A stretch of 64,000 bases of DNA from Actinoplanes cyaneus (GCF_016862095.1 NZ_BOMH01000071.1:1-64000), one strand, 5' to 3'; positions 15,864 to 25,149 are shown, counted from the first letter of the stretch. Notes: generated from the sequence alone by a model not told the origin. Numbers and translations: made by a program.

Positions 15864-18071
15864 GTGGCAACCCTCTTGTACCGGCTGGGACGGTTCTCGT
15901 TCCGGCGCCGGCGGCTGACGCTCGTCGTCTGGGTGATGCTCCTGGGCCTGCTCGGCGTGGGTGCCGCCCAGTTGTCCGGGCCGGCCAGTGACGAACTGTC
16001 CATTCCCGGCACCGAGTCGTTGCGGGCGCTGGAGGTGGTGACGGAGAAGTTCGACGGGGGTGTGGACACCGCCTCGGCGAGGGTGGTGTTCACCGCGTCC
16101 GGCGACGCCACGCTGACCGGCCCGGAGCAGCGGGCCGCCGTGCTGGCCACGGTCGCCGCTCTGCGCACGGCACCGCAGGTCACGACGGTCGCCGACCCGT
16201 ACGAGGCCGGGACGATCGCGCCGGACGGGAAGACGGCTTACGCCGGCGTCTCGTACGCGGTGGCGGCGACCGGGGTGAGTGACACCTCCCGTGCGGCGCT
16301 GCTCGCCGCCGGGGACACCGCACGACGGGCCGGGATCGGCGTCGAGTACTCCGGAGAGGTCACCGAGCGGGCCGAAGCCGGCGGCGGCGCCGAAGGTCTC
16401 GGCATCGCCGTGGCCGCGGTCGTCCTGCTGATCACCTTCGGCTCGCTCGTCGCCGCGGGCCTGCCGGTGCTGACCGCGCTCATCGGTGTCGGTATCGGCG
16501 TGCTCGGCATCCAGATCGCCACCGGCTTCCTCGACCTGACCTCGAACACCGCCGACCTGGCCGTCATGCTCGGCCTGGCCGTCGGGATCGACTACGCGCT
16601 GTTCGTGCTGTCGCGCTACCGGCACGAGCTCGCGATCGGCCGCGGTGGTGAGGAGGCCGCGGGCCGGGCCGTGGGCGCCGCCGGCTCGGCCGTCGTCTTC
16701 GCCGGCCTGACCGTCATCATCGCCCTGGCCGCGCTCGCCGTGGTCGGCATCCCGTTCCTGGCCGCCATGGGTGTCGCCGCGGCCGGCACCGTCGCCGTGG
16801 CGGTGGTGATCAGCCTGTCCCTGCTGCCTGCCCTGCTGGGCTTCGCCGGCCGCAGGGTCCTGCCCAGGCCCCAGCGTCGCGGCGCCGGGCGGCCCGCCCG
16901 GACAGCGCTGGGCGAGCGCTGGGCCCGCGGCGTGGTCAAGCACCGGGTTCCCGTCCTGATCCTGTCGGTGGTCGCGATCGGCGTGGTCGCGATCCCCGGG
17001 CTCGGCCTGAGCCTGGCACTGCCCGACGACAGCATGGCGTCCACCGGGTCCACCCAGCGCAAGGCGTACGACCAGCTGTCCGAGGGCTTCGGGGCGGGCA
17101 TCAACGGCTCCCTGCTCCTCGTGGTCGAGGCCGCCCCGGGGGAGGCGGCGGCCGCGGGTGAACAGGCGCGGGAACTGGTCTCCGGTCTCGGGGGCGTGGT
17201 CACCGCGGCGGAGCCGAACCAGGCGGGGGACACCGCCACCCTCACCGTCGTGCCGCGCAGCGGTCCGCTCAGCGAGGACACCAGGAAGCTCGTGCACGAC
17301 ATCCGCGCCCGGCAGGCGGGTTTCACCGCGGCCACCGGCGGCGCGACCCTGGCCGTCACGGGCCGGACCGCTGTCGACATCGACGTGTCGGAGAAGATCA
17401 ACGACGCGCTGCTGCCGTACCTGGCCGTCGTGGTCGGTCTCGCGCTGCTCCTGCTGCTGATGGTGTTCCGCAGCGTCCTGGTGCCGATCAAGGCAACGCT
17501 GGGCTTCCTGCTGTCGGTGGCCGCCTCGTTCGGCGCCCTGGTGCTCGTCTTCCAGCGGGGACACCTCACCGATCTGGTCGGCATCGAGTCGACCGGCCCG
17601 ATCGTCAGCTTCATCCCGATCTTCCTGATCGGCATCCTGTTCGGCCTCGCCATGGACTACGAGGTCTTCCTGATCCTCCGGGCCCGGGAGGAGTTCGTGC
17701 GCGGGGCGAGCCCGGACGAGGCCATCGTGGCCGGCATGCGGCACGGCGCCCGGGTCGTCACGGCCGCGGCGCTGATCATGATGAGCGTCTTCGCGGGCTT
17801 CGTCCTGGCCGACGACATCATCATCAAGTCGCTCGGGTTCGCCCTGGCGTTCGGCGTCGCGGTCGACGCCCTGCTGGTACGCATGACCATCGTCCCGGCG
17901 GTGCTGTCGCTGCTCGGCAGGTCGGCGTGGTGGCTGCCGAGGTGGCTCGACCGGATCCTGCCGGACCTCGACCTCGACGTCGAGGGTGAGCGGCTGGCGC
18001 GGCAGCTCGCCGGCGGGACGTCACCGGCGGCCGATCACGCCGGGGAGACCGTTGCCGGGCAGCGCCGGTGA
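15864..18071 (+). CDS. MMPL-family (RND-like) exporter
   Basis: 735 residues with two repeats of one TM, an extracytoplasmic domain and five TMs, as in MmpL/actinorhodin-type exporters. Proton-relay region GLAVGIDYALFVLSR in the first half and ILFGLAMDYEVFLILR in the second are the family hallmarks. GTG 15864 is preceded by GGGAGG (15852-15857). It probably exports a lipid, siderophore or antibiotic and is driven by proton motive force. The divergent two-component pair (13802-15683) is its likely controller. A strong terminator follows at 18072-18106. Confidence 0.92.
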   Translation: MATLLYRLGRFSFRRRRLTLVVWVMLLGLLGVGAAQLSGPASDELSIPGTESLRALEVVTEKFDGGVDTASARVVFTASGDATLTGPEQRAAVLATVAALRTAPQVTTVADPYEAGTIAPDGKTAYAGVSYAVAATGVSDTSRAALLAAGDTARRAGIGVEYSGEVTERAEAGGGAEGLGIAVAAVVLLITFGSLVAAGLPVLTALIGVGIGVLGIQIATGFLDLTSNTADLAVMLGLAVGIDYALFVLSRYRHELAIGRGGEEAAGRAVGAAGSAVVFAGLTVIIALAALAVVGIPFLAAMGVAAAGTVAVAVVISLSLLPALLGFAGRRVLPRPQRRGAGRPARTALGERWARGVVKHRVPVLILSVVAIGVVAIPGLGLSLALPDDSMASTGSTQRKAYDQLSEGFGAGINGSLLLVVEAAPGEAAAAGEQARELVSGLGGVVTAAEPNQAGDTATLTVVPRSGPLSEDTRKLVHDIRARQAGFTAATGGATLAVTGRTAVDIDVSEKINDALLPYLAVVVGLALLLLLMVFRSVLVPIKATLGFLLSVAASFGALVLVFQRGHLTDLVGIESTGPIVSFIPIFLIGILFGLAMDYEVFLILRAREEFVRGASPDEAIVAGMRHGARVVTAAALIMMSVFAGFVLADDIIIKSLGFALAFGVAVDALLVRMTIVPAVLSLLGRSAWWLPRWLDRILPDLDLDVEGERLARQLAGGTSPAADHAGETVAGQRR

Positions 18072-18106
18072 CCGGCTCGGCGCGCGGCTCCCTCGCGCCG
18101 AGCCGG
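18072..18106 (+). terminator. Hairpin after the MMPL gene
   Basis: CCGGCTCGGCGCG (18072-18084) pairs perfectly with CGCGCCGAGCCGG (18094-18106) over a 9-nt loop, immediately after the stop codon. There is no U-tract. It lies between convergent genes and may serve both. Confidence 0.75.
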
Positions 18107-18128
18107 CCCCGGTCGTCACGCCTCCCGT

Positions 18129-18977
18129 CTACTGCGGGTCCGCGGGGCTGACGTCCGTCGTCAGAGCCAGCTCGCGGCCCGCCTCGAGGTCACCGCGCAG
18201 CGACTCCACGCGAGCCGTCGCCAGCCCGTACGAGTCGGAGCCGAGCACCTGGTGCAGTGGCGCCGCGCCGTTCGAGGCGACCGCGATGACGGCCGCCACC
18301 ACTTTGGCCGGGTCGCCGAGCTGGGTGCCCGGCATCGCCTGATGCGCGGTGGTCATCTCCCGGATCGCGCGGTAGCCGTCCGCGGTGGCCGCGGGCAGAC
18401 CGAGCGAGACCGGGCGCAGGAAGTCGGTCCGCGTGTAGCCGGGCTCGACCAGCGAGACCTTCACGCCGAACTCGGCGACCTCGGCCGCGAGCGACTCGGA
18501 GAGGCCCTCCAGGGCGAACTTGCCGGCGCAGTACAGCCCCCAGCCGGGGAACGCGGTCAGGCCGAGGATCGACGACACGTTGACGATGTGCCCGCGCCGG
18601 GCGGACCGCATGCCGGGCAGCACGGCGCGCAGCACGTTCCAGACGCCGAAGACCTGCACCTCGAACATGTTCCGGACCTCGGCGTCGCTGGTCTCCTCGA
18701 CCGCGCCGAGGAATCCGTAGCCGGCGTTGTTGACCACGACGTCGATCCCGCCGAAGCGGTCGGTGGTCGCGGCGATCGCGGCGGCGACGGCCCGCTCGTC
18801 GGTGAGGTCGAGCTCGATCGGCAGCAGCCGCGTGCGGTCGGCGTCGCCGAGAGCGGCGACGAGGCGTTCGGCGGAGCGGGAGGTGGCCGCGACGTTGTGC
18901 CCCTGTGCCAGCAGCTGCCGGGTGAGTTCGAGGCCGAGGCCGCGGGAGGTGCCGGTGACGAACCATGTGGTGGACAT
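18129..18977 (-). CDS. Short-chain dehydrogenase/reductase
   Basis: 282-residue classical SDR. Cofactor loop TGTSRGLG, the NNAGYG motif, catalytic Ser in NVSSILG and the YCAGK active site (Tyr-x-x-x-Lys) are all present. The sequence style (DFLRPVSL after the VEPGYTRT turn) is that of oxidoreductases often annotated as retinol or ketone reductases; the true substrate is unknown. It is divergent from the XRE/MmyB-type regulator at 19099 with 121 bp between, a common regulator-target arrangement. Confidence 0.9.
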   Translation of the reverse strand: MSTTWFVTGTSRGLGLELTRQLLAQGHNVAATSRSAERLVAALGDADRTRLLPIELDLTDERAVAAAIAATTDRFGGIDVVVNNAGYGFLGAVEETSDAEVRNMFEVQVFGVWNVLRAVLPGMRSARRGHIVNVSSILGLTAFPGWGLYCAGKFALEGLSESLAAEVAEFGVKVSLVEPGYTRTDFLRPVSLGLPAATADGYRAIREMTTAHQAMPGTQLGDPAKVVAAVIAVASNGAAPLHQVLGSDSYGLATARVESLRGDLEAGRELALTTDVSPADPQ

Positions 18978-19098
18978 GACTCCATGCTGGTTCGCTGCAG
19001 CCGGGGCGGACATGGCTGACCAGGCCCAGCGCTGCCTGGGAACGGCATGCCCACCCAGGCGGCAGGCGCCGGGCGGGGGCTGGTGCCACGATGGGGAC

Positions 19099-19962
19099 AT
19101 GGCAGCTTCGCGTACGGAACTGGGTGACTTTCTGCGCAGGTGCCGCGCCGGCGTGACGCCGGAGGCCGTGGGATTCGACGACGCCGGCCCGGTGAAGCGG
19201 CGGGTCCGCGGGTTGCGGCGCGAGGAGGTGGCGCAGCTCGCCGGGGTCAGCGTCGATTACTACACCCGGCTGGAACAGGGCCGGCACTCGAGCCCGTCGG
19301 AGGCGGTGCTCGAAGCGCTGGCCCGGGTCTTCCGGCTGGAACCGGCGGCCCGCGCGCACCTGTCCGATCTGGCCCATCCGGTACGGCGCCGGGCGGAACA
19401 GCCACCCGTGCAGCGGGTGCGGCCGGCCATGCAGCAGCTGATCGCCTCGATGAGCGAGCACCCGGCCCTGATCCTCGGCCGGCGCACCGACGTGCTCGCC
19501 GCGAACGCGCTGGCCCGGGAGCTGTTCACGGACTGGACCAGGATGCCGCCGGGCGAGCGCAACTACGCGCGGTGGATGTTCCTGGATCCCGCGGCGGCCG
19601 AGCTGTTCGTCGACTGGCGCACGGTGGCCGCCGAAGTGGTCGGCACGCTGCGCCTCTACGCCGGGCGTCATCCCGACGACGTACGGCTGAACGAGCTGGT
19701 CGGCGAGCTGACCATCAAGAGCGCCGATTTCTCCGCGTGGTGGAACGGGCACCAGGTGCACGAGCGGACCCACGGCGTCAAGCGGATGATCCACCCCGCC
19801 GTGGGTCCGATCACGATCCGGTACGAGGCGCTGCCGCTGCCCGGCGACGCGGACCAGGTGTTGTTCGTCTACCACACCGACCCGGGCAGCAGCTCGCACG
19901 ACAACCTCCGCCTGCTGGGGCTGCTGTCCGGCCGGACGACCTCAGGGCACGACCACCGCTAG
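19099..19962 (+). CDS. XRE-family regulator with MmyB-like ligand domain
   Basis: 287 residues. The N-terminal HTH is seen as RREEVAQLAGVSVDYYTRLE. The rest is the MmyB-like domain (LILGRRTDVLAANALARELF ... NYARWMFLDP ... VGTLRLYAGRHPDD), thought to bind a fatty-acid or other small ligand. It is divergent from the SDR at 18129-18977 and probably represses it. Its TAG stop overlaps the TAG of the converging GAF-ANTAR gene through a shared CTAG at 19959-19962. Confidence 0.92.
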   Translation: MAASRTELGDFLRRCRAGVTPEAVGFDDAGPVKRRVRGLRREEVAQLAGVSVDYYTRLEQGRHSSPSEAVLEALARVFRLEPAARAHLSDLAHPVRRRAEQPPVQRVRPAMQQLIASMSEHPALILGRRTDVLAANALARELFTDWTRMPPGERNYARWMFLDPAAAELFVDWRTVAAEVVGTLRLYAGRHPDDVRLNELVGELTIKSADFSAWWNGHQVHERTHGVKRMIHPAVGPITIRYEALPLPGDADQVLFVYHTDPGSSSHDNLRLLGLLSGRTTSGHDHR

Positions 19963-20666
19963 GGCTGTGAGCGGATTCCGGAGACGAGCGCGGCGGCCAC
20001 GTCGCGCACCTTGCGGTTGGTGTTCTGCGAGATCGTGGTGAGCACGGCGAAGGCGTCGTCGGCGTTGCAGCGCCGTTCGGCCATGATGATGCCTTTGGCC
20101 TGTTCGATGACGGCCCGGCTCTCCATGGCGGTCTGCATGTGCCGGACCATCTCGTTGGTGTGGTGGTAGAGGTGGACGTTGGCCAGCGCGACGGCCGCGT
20201 ACCCGGCGAGTGACTGCGCCAGCGTGACCGAGTCGTGGTCGAAGGCCCCGGGCCGGTCGCCGTAGATGTTGAGGGCCCCGCTGATGTCGTCGTGCACCGG
20301 CAGCCCGACCGACAGGACACTGCCGGCCCCGGCGGCGGCGGCGCGTTCCGCCCAGCCGTCCCAGCGGCTGTCGGTGGCGGTGTCCGGCACGGAGATCGTC
20401 TTCTGCTCGGCGGCTGCCTGCAGGCAGGGGCCGCGATGATGTTCGTACTGTCGCTCGTCGAGTTTCAGGGCCAGCTCGCCGGTGTAGGCGGCGGTGTACG
20501 GAACGTCGCGGCGAACCAGGGTGACCGACACCTCCGCGGCGCCGGGCAGTGCTCGCCGAGCCATCGACGCGACACGGTTCAGCAGATCGTCCAAGCTGGT
20601 CTCGATGAGTTTGGTGCGTCCCAGTTCAGCGAAGACGGCGAGCGGGTCCATCGGGTCGTACGGCAT
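19959..20666 (-). CDS. GAF-ANTAR protein, putative RNA-binding antiterminator
   Basis: 235 residues. The GAF domain covers about residues 20-165 (SVLSVGLPVHDD, GALNIYGDRPGAF). A C-terminal ANTAR domain (SRAVIEQAKGIIMAERRC ... DAFAVLTTISQNTNRKVRDVA) is the RNA-binding module that prevents transcription termination at dual-hairpin sites. It is a close paralogue of the protein at 22495. The ATG at 20666 follows GGATC-type sequence with no strong RBS, but homology begins there. It is probably in the same transcription unit as 20855 and 21630. Confidence 0.9.
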   Translation of the reverse strand: MPYDPMDPLAVFAELGRTKLIETSLDDLLNRVASMARRALPGAAEVSVTLVRRDVPYTAAYTGELALKLDERQYEHHRGPCLQAAAEQKTISVPDTATDSRWDGWAERAAAAGAGSVLSVGLPVHDDISGALNIYGDRPGAFDHDSVTLAQSLAGYAAVALANVHLYHHTNEMVRHMQTAMESRAVIEQAKGIIMAERRCNADDAFAVLTTISQNTNRKVRDVAAALVSGIRSQP

Positions 20667-20854
20667 GGATCTGTCGTGGTCCTTCGGCAGCCGTGATGCC
20701 GTCGTGACGGCATGACGTGAGTCGGCGGGGGGAGAGGTCGGGAAGCTCCCGAGATCTCGGGCCGCGCCGCTGCTTGACGCGTGACGGCGGCCGCGAGAGG
20801 CGGCTGCCGTCACGACGATATTACTAGTGGTGGTGTCACTGCCCGCCGTGGCGT

Positions 20855-21580
20855 TCACCTGTCCTGGTGCTCTTCGATCACCTGGGCGGCGGCGTCGGTC
20901 AGGCTCGCGCCGGTCTCCGCGGCTCGCGTGCGCAGCCGCGGGTAGGCGGAGCCGGGGTCGGCCGGGGCATCGGCAGCGAGCAGCCGGATCGCCTGCTGGA
21001 TCATGGCGCGCAGGGCCAGCGCCCCGATCACCCCGGCGGTCATCTCCCGCTCGCCGTCGTCGAGCCCGTCGTGGTCCCAGCCGTGCGCGGTCTGCGGGTC
21101 GTAGGCCTCGCAGATCGCCGTGCTCAACGCTGTCAGGGCGCCGGGCCGCCGGCTGTAGAGGTTCAGCGACGCCACGGTCCGGCCTGATCCGGTGAACAGC
21201 GGGATCGACAGCGATGCCCGGATTCCCACCTGTCTGGCGGTCTCCCGCAGGCCGGGCCAGGCCGTCGTGGCGGAGATCAGCGGAGTCGCCACCGGACGCC
21301 CGGTCGTCAGGGCCTGCAGGCAGGGCCCGGCGTCGTCGCCGTACTGAGCCTTGTCGGCGACGACCGCGAGGTCGCTGCTGGCGGCCACGGTCTCGTAGCC
21401 GTCCCGGCCCCGGCCGGTCACGGACGCCGAGTCCGCCGCCGGTATGCGGGTGGCGGCGACCTGCGCGACGACGATGAGATCGGTCTCGATCGTGGCGCAG
21501 TCGTCCGGTGTGCCCGCCAGGCCGACCAGCCGATCCATCAGCACGCCGGACTGTGCCCGGTGCTCGGGGAACGACGTCAC
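20855..21580 (-). CDS. GAF and ANTAR domain protein
   Basis: 241 residues, a more divergent relative of its neighbours. The GAF part includes SLSIPLFTGSGRTVASLNLYSRR. The C-terminal ANTAR-like helices (ALRAMIQQAIRLL ... YPRLRTRAAETGASLTDAA) lack the usual EQAKGI core, so RNA binding may differ. GTG 21580 has AAGGAGA upstream. It lies 49 bp after the STAS gene on the same strand. Confidence 0.8.
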   Translation of the reverse strand: MTSFPEHRAQSGVLMDRLVGLAGTPDDCATIETDLIVVAQVAATRIPAADSASVTGRGRDGYETVAASSDLAVVADKAQYGDDAGPCLQALTTGRPVATPLISATTAWPGLRETARQVGIRASLSIPLFTGSGRTVASLNLYSRRPGALTALSTAICEAYDPQTAHGWDHDGLDDGEREMTAGVIGALALRAMIQQAIRLLAADAPADPGSAYPRLRTRAAETGASLTDAAAQVIEEHQDR

Positions 21581-21629
21581 GGAGTCTCCTTGTGGTGGAC
21601 CACGGGGTGGCCGGGGAGGGGAGGTTCGG

Positions 21630-22067
21630 CTACGACCGCTGGAGAATCCGGCTGGGGTCGACGGCATCCAGGACACGCCGGGTCGTCGCGGTGGCGCCGC
21701 GAAGGAGGAACTGCTGCCCCGCGGTGGTGGCGCGCGCGTGCGCGTGGAAGGCGAGGTTGGCGGCGGCCGCGCCGAAGAACGTGACCCGGGCCAGGTCGCA
21801 GCAGACCGGTCCGCCGTCGTCGAGCGCCTGGATCAGCGCGTGCCGCAGGAGCGCGACAGTGTCGCGATCGAGATCACCCTCGGCGGTCACCACCGCCAGC
21901 GGCGCGGCGGAGGCGCCGTCACCGTTGCGGGTCTCGGCCCGCCGGGAGACCACCAGAACGACAGTGCCGGAGTCGTCGGTGACCGTGGCGGCCACGCCGT
22001 CGCGGAAGAAATCGTCCGGCACATCGACACGACCGAGGCGGAGCCGGTACGGATGTTCAGCCACCAT
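21630..22067 (-). CDS. STAS-domain protein, anti-sigma-factor-antagonist-like
   Basis: 145 residues. The core GDLDRDTVALLRHAL ... VCCDLARVTFFGAAAANL matches the STAS fold of SpoIIAA/RsbV-type proteins. At the place where active antagonists have Asp-Ser (phosphorylated Ser) this protein reads Gly-Ala (FFGAAA), so it probably cannot be phosphorylated there. It may be a constitutive or non-switching binding partner. It is first in a likely operon with two GAF-ANTAR genes. ATG 22067 is preferred; an upstream in-frame ATG at 22118 is possible. Confidence 0.7.
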   Translation of the reverse strand: MVAEHPYRLRLGRVDVPDDFFRDGVAATVTDDSGTVVLVVSRRAETRNGDGASAAPLAVVTAEGDLDRDTVALLRHALIQALDDGGPVCCDLARVTFFGAAAANLAFHAHARATTAGQQFLLRGATATTRRVLDAVDPSRILQRS

Positions 22068-22494
22068 GGGGATCCGCCTCTGCCGCCGCCGATAGGACGG
22101 GCACCTGGTTTGACCCACGCACGAGCGTAGTCCCGGGTGCGCCCGGCCGCCACTGGATCGCCACGGTCCTCACCCGTGCTCCCCGGGCTCCCGGGCCCGG
22201 CCTTCGCGGTACGCACCGGATGAACCGGAGAAAGCGTACTATATAGCATTTCGTCGGCTATCGGATGCTGGCGGGAAGGCTTCGGCCCAGCTCGGCGATG
22301 GATCAGCACTCCGGCGGCGATGACACCGGGAATGAGGCGGCGGGAGGTGGGTAGCCAGGTGCCTGAACCCGGAGGGATACCGCGTCCTCCAGGCGTCCGC
22401 CACGGACGCCGGCACCACCCTGAGCCGGGCGGCGGCAGGCCTCCTGACCGACCAGGCCTGACCATCGCCGCGAATGACCATTGGAGGAGATGCT
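22068..22494. promoter_or_regulatory. Divergent intergenic region with an AT-rich patch
   Basis: 427 bp between the STAS gene (minus) and the GAF-ANTAR gene (plus). An unusually AT-rich patch containing CTATATAG lies at about 22236-22250 and is a candidate promoter or regulator site. A short + strand frame ending in a TGA at about 22458-22460 reads like an ANTAR tail (YRVLQASATDAGTTLSRAA) and may be the relic of another copy. Confidence 0.35.
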
Positions 22495-23211
22495 GTGTCC
22501 GGTGAGATGCCCCTCGACCCGGCTGATGCCTTCGCCGAGCTCGGCCGGATCAAACTCGGTGAGACCGACCTCGGCGGCGTCCTCGGCAAGATCGCGGACT
22601 CGGCCAAGCGCACGATCCCGGGCGCGGCCGAGGTCACCGTGACGCTGGTCCGGGCCGGCGGCCCGCACACCGCCGCGTGCACCGGCGAGACCGCTCTGGC
22701 CCTGGACGAGTCGCAGTACGAGCAGGGGCACGGACCCTGCCTGGCCGCCTCGGCCGGCGCGGTGACGCTGTCGCTGCCGGACATGGCGAACGAGTCCCGC
22801 TGGCCGGAGTTCGCCCGTCGCGCACAGGAGGCCGGGATGCGCAGCTCGCTCTCGGTCGGCCTGCCGGTCCACGAGGACGTCACCGGCGCGCTCAACATCT
22901 ACTCCACCCGCACCCGGGCCTTCGACGACGAGGCGATCGAGCTGGCGCAGACGTTCTCCGGCTATGCCGCTGTCACCCTCGCCAACGCGCACCTGTACGA
23001 CACGAAGGCCAGCCTGGCCCAGCACATGCAGGTGGCCATGCGCAGCCGTGCCGTGATCGAGCAGGCCAAAGGCATCCTGATGGGCGGGCGGCACTGCAGC
23101 GCGGACGAGGCGTTCACGATCCTGACGAAGCTGTCGCAGGACACCAACCGCAAGCTGCGGGACGTCGCTGCCGCGCTGGTGGAGAGCGTTCAGCAGCCCC
23201 GGCGACGCTGA
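22495..23211 (+). CDS. GAF-ANTAR protein, putative RNA-binding antiterminator
   Basis: 238 residues. Starts at GTG 22495 behind GGAGGAG. It has a GAF domain (SSLSVGLPVHEDVTGALNIY) and a C-terminal ANTAR domain (SRAVIEQAKGILMGGRHC ... EAFTILTKLSQDTNRKLRDVA). It is very similar along its whole length to the protein at 19959, so the two arose by local duplication. ANTAR proteins bind paired hairpins in nascent RNA and prevent termination; what the GAF domain senses here is unknown. Confidence 0.92.
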   Translation: MSGEMPLDPADAFAELGRIKLGETDLGGVLGKIADSAKRTIPGAAEVTVTLVRAGGPHTAACTGETALALDESQYEQGHGPCLAASAGAVTLSLPDMANESRWPEFARRAQEAGMRSSLSVGLPVHEDVTGALNIYSTRTRAFDDEAIELAQTFSGYAAVTLANAHLYDTKASLAQHMQVAMRSRAVIEQAKGILMGGRHCSADEAFTILTKLSQDTNRKLRDVAAALVESVQQPRRR

Positions 23212-23378
23212 ACGCGCGGCCACCCGGGACTCGGCTCCTGGCGATGCCCTGGGTGGCCGGGCGAGTTATTACCGACTCCTTACCTGGGCCGGGAGCGGCG
23301 ATCCGGAGCAATCCGAGCCTCGTATCGAGGGGCGACGCCGGCAATCGCGGCGGTCCGTCCCACGATGAGGAGAAGCAC

Positions 23379-25136
23379 GTGAGAGCTCGCAACCGACGGC
23401 CTTCGCCGAAGAACCCGACACTGGTGCGGGTTCTCGCGGCCGGCACGGCGCTCGCCGCCGCCGGGGTCCTGACCGCCACCTTCGTCTCCGGTGGTGGCAA
23501 GGGCACCGCCGACGCGTCGACGAGCCTGAACCAGTACGTGCCGATCGAGCGGGTCGCGGCCGGCGTGGTGAACCCGCGGCCGGGCCGGGACGCCTCGCGC
23601 GGCCGGTTCACGGTGGACTGCGGCACGAACGGCAACGGCAAGTTCAGCCCGGACAACCCGGTGGCCCAGCCGGGGATCCGTAACGGCGCCGAGCACGTGC
23701 ACGACTTCGTCGGCAACAAGGCGATCACGGCGTTCTCCTCCGACGCCGACCTGGACGCCTCCGGCACCACCTGCCGCAACGGCGACAAGTCGTCGTACTT
23801 CTGGCCGGTCGTGCGGATCGACCCGGCGGTGCGCGCCGACGGCGCCACGGTCCGGCAGGCGCTGTCCGGGACCTCCGGCGCGGTGGTGTGCCCGGCCGTA
23901 CGGGATCGTCTCCCGGCCGTGCCGGACACCGCGAGAGCCGCCGTGGAACAGCAGCTGGCCGGGATGGATCAGCTGGAGGCCGCCGCGGACCGGCGGATCC
24001 TCGCCGTCAAGGGCGTGAACGCCGACCTGAACAACGAGGTCCTGCGCAAGCTGGGTGCGGACCGGGCGTCCGCGCTGGCGGGGATCGGCGACGCGGTTCG
24101 CCGGGCCGGTGGCGCGTGGCCGTCCGCGATGGTGTCGATGGCCGACTGCGACATCAGCTACGACGGTGTTCACGCGGCCCTGCACACGTCGTCCACGAAG
24201 GCCGGCCCGGTGGCGAACCCGCAGGTCCGGTGCCCCGGAGTGCGGGACAAGCTGCCCGGCGTGCCGCGGCAGGCGCTGGCCGAGGTCGATCGGAGCCTCG
24301 CCGAGCTGGACCGGCAGATCTCGGAGGCGAACGAGCGACTGGTCGCCACCCGCGGGCAGGGCGGCGCCGCCTTCGTCGACAACGCGATCCTCGGCCCGCT
24401 CAAGGCCAAGCGCACCGCCGTCCTGGACCGCATCGCCATCGCCATCGGCCGTAACGCCCCGCGTCCCGAGGGCCTCGGGAAACTGGCCACCTGCACGCTC
24501 GACGGCCAGCAGGGCAACGGCCAGCAGGGCGGTAAGCCGTCGGCCTCCCCGTCCGCCGCCGCGCTGCCCGACCCGCAGGGCCCGAATCTGGAGCTGCCGA
24601 ACAACACCGGCGGCATCGTGCGCCCGGCCGCGGTGCTGATCGAGTACCGGGGCAACGCGGTGAGCAAGGTCGTACCGATGCCGAAGTTCCTGCGCGAGCT
24701 GACCGGTGACGCGAAGCCGACCAGCCGCGGCCCGGCCAACGCCCGGGCCACCTGGACCTGCTCCGGGTTCGCCGACCGGCTGTCCGACAAGTACCCGATC
24801 TGCCCGGCCGGCAGCCAGGTCCAGCGCGTGCAGGACTTCCCCGGCTGCTGGGACGGCAAGAACACCGACAGCGCCAACCACCGCGCTCACGTCGCGTTCG
24901 CCGACCGGAAGACCGGCGCCTGCCCGGCCGGGTTCGTGGCGATCCCGCAGCTGCGGATCACCCTCTCGTACCAGATCTCGCGGGAGGTCCAGAAGAAGGG
25001 CCAGTACGCCCTGGACTCGTTCCCGGAGGAGAACCACAACCCGTTCTCCGACCACAACGACTTCGTCAACGTCAACTCGGCCCAGACCATGCAGCGCATC
25101 GCCACCTGCATCAACAAGGGCAAGGACTGCCGCTGA
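23379..25136 (+). CDS. Secreted DUF1996 protein with a duplicated helical insert
   Basis: 585 residues. Signal peptide or anchor at about 15-37. DUF1996 is recognisable at both ends: HVHDFVGN (about 106-113) and SYFWPVV near 140, then WTCSGFADRL, FPGCWDG, HRAHVAF and NPFSDHNDFVN near the C-terminus. Between them lie two copies of a roughly 90-residue module (about 169-259 and 283-374), each starting CPxVRDxLPxVP, followed by a charged helical stretch and ending in a Cys. They look like a tandem duplication inserted into the domain. GTG 23379 follows GAGGAGAAG. Biochemical function unknown; DUF1996 proteins are often secreted and suspected to act on polysaccharides. Confidence 0.85.
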   Translation: MRARNRRPSPKNPTLVRVLAAGTALAAAGVLTATFVSGGGKGTADASTSLNQYVPIERVAAGVVNPRPGRDASRGRFTVDCGTNGNGKFSPDNPVAQPGIRNGAEHVHDFVGNKAITAFSSDADLDASGTTCRNGDKSSYFWPVVRIDPAVRADGATVRQALSGTSGAVVCPAVRDRLPAVPDTARAAVEQQLAGMDQLEAAADRRILAVKGVNADLNNEVLRKLGADRASALAGIGDAVRRAGGAWPSAMVSMADCDISYDGVHAALHTSSTKAGPVANPQVRCPGVRDKLPGVPRQALAEVDRSLAELDRQISEANERLVATRGQGGAAFVDNAILGPLKAKRTAVLDRIAIAIGRNAPRPEGLGKLATCTLDGQQGNGQQGGKPSASPSAAALPDPQGPNLELPNNTGGIVRPAAVLIEYRGNAVSKVVPMPKFLRELTGDAKPTSRGPANARATWTCSGFADRLSDKYPICPAGSQVQRVQDFPGCWDGKNTDSANHRAHVAFADRKTGACPAGFVAIPQLRITLSYQISREVQKKGQYALDSFPEENHNPFSDHNDFVNVNSAQTMQRIATCINKGKDCR

Positions 25137-25149
25137 CCGCAGCCGCACC

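Noticed and set aside
14487..17744. Very long minus-strand frame extending the NarL-type kinase through the MMPL gene
   Set aside because: Only the part from ATG 15683 shows kinase features; the rest is antisense to the MMPL exporter.
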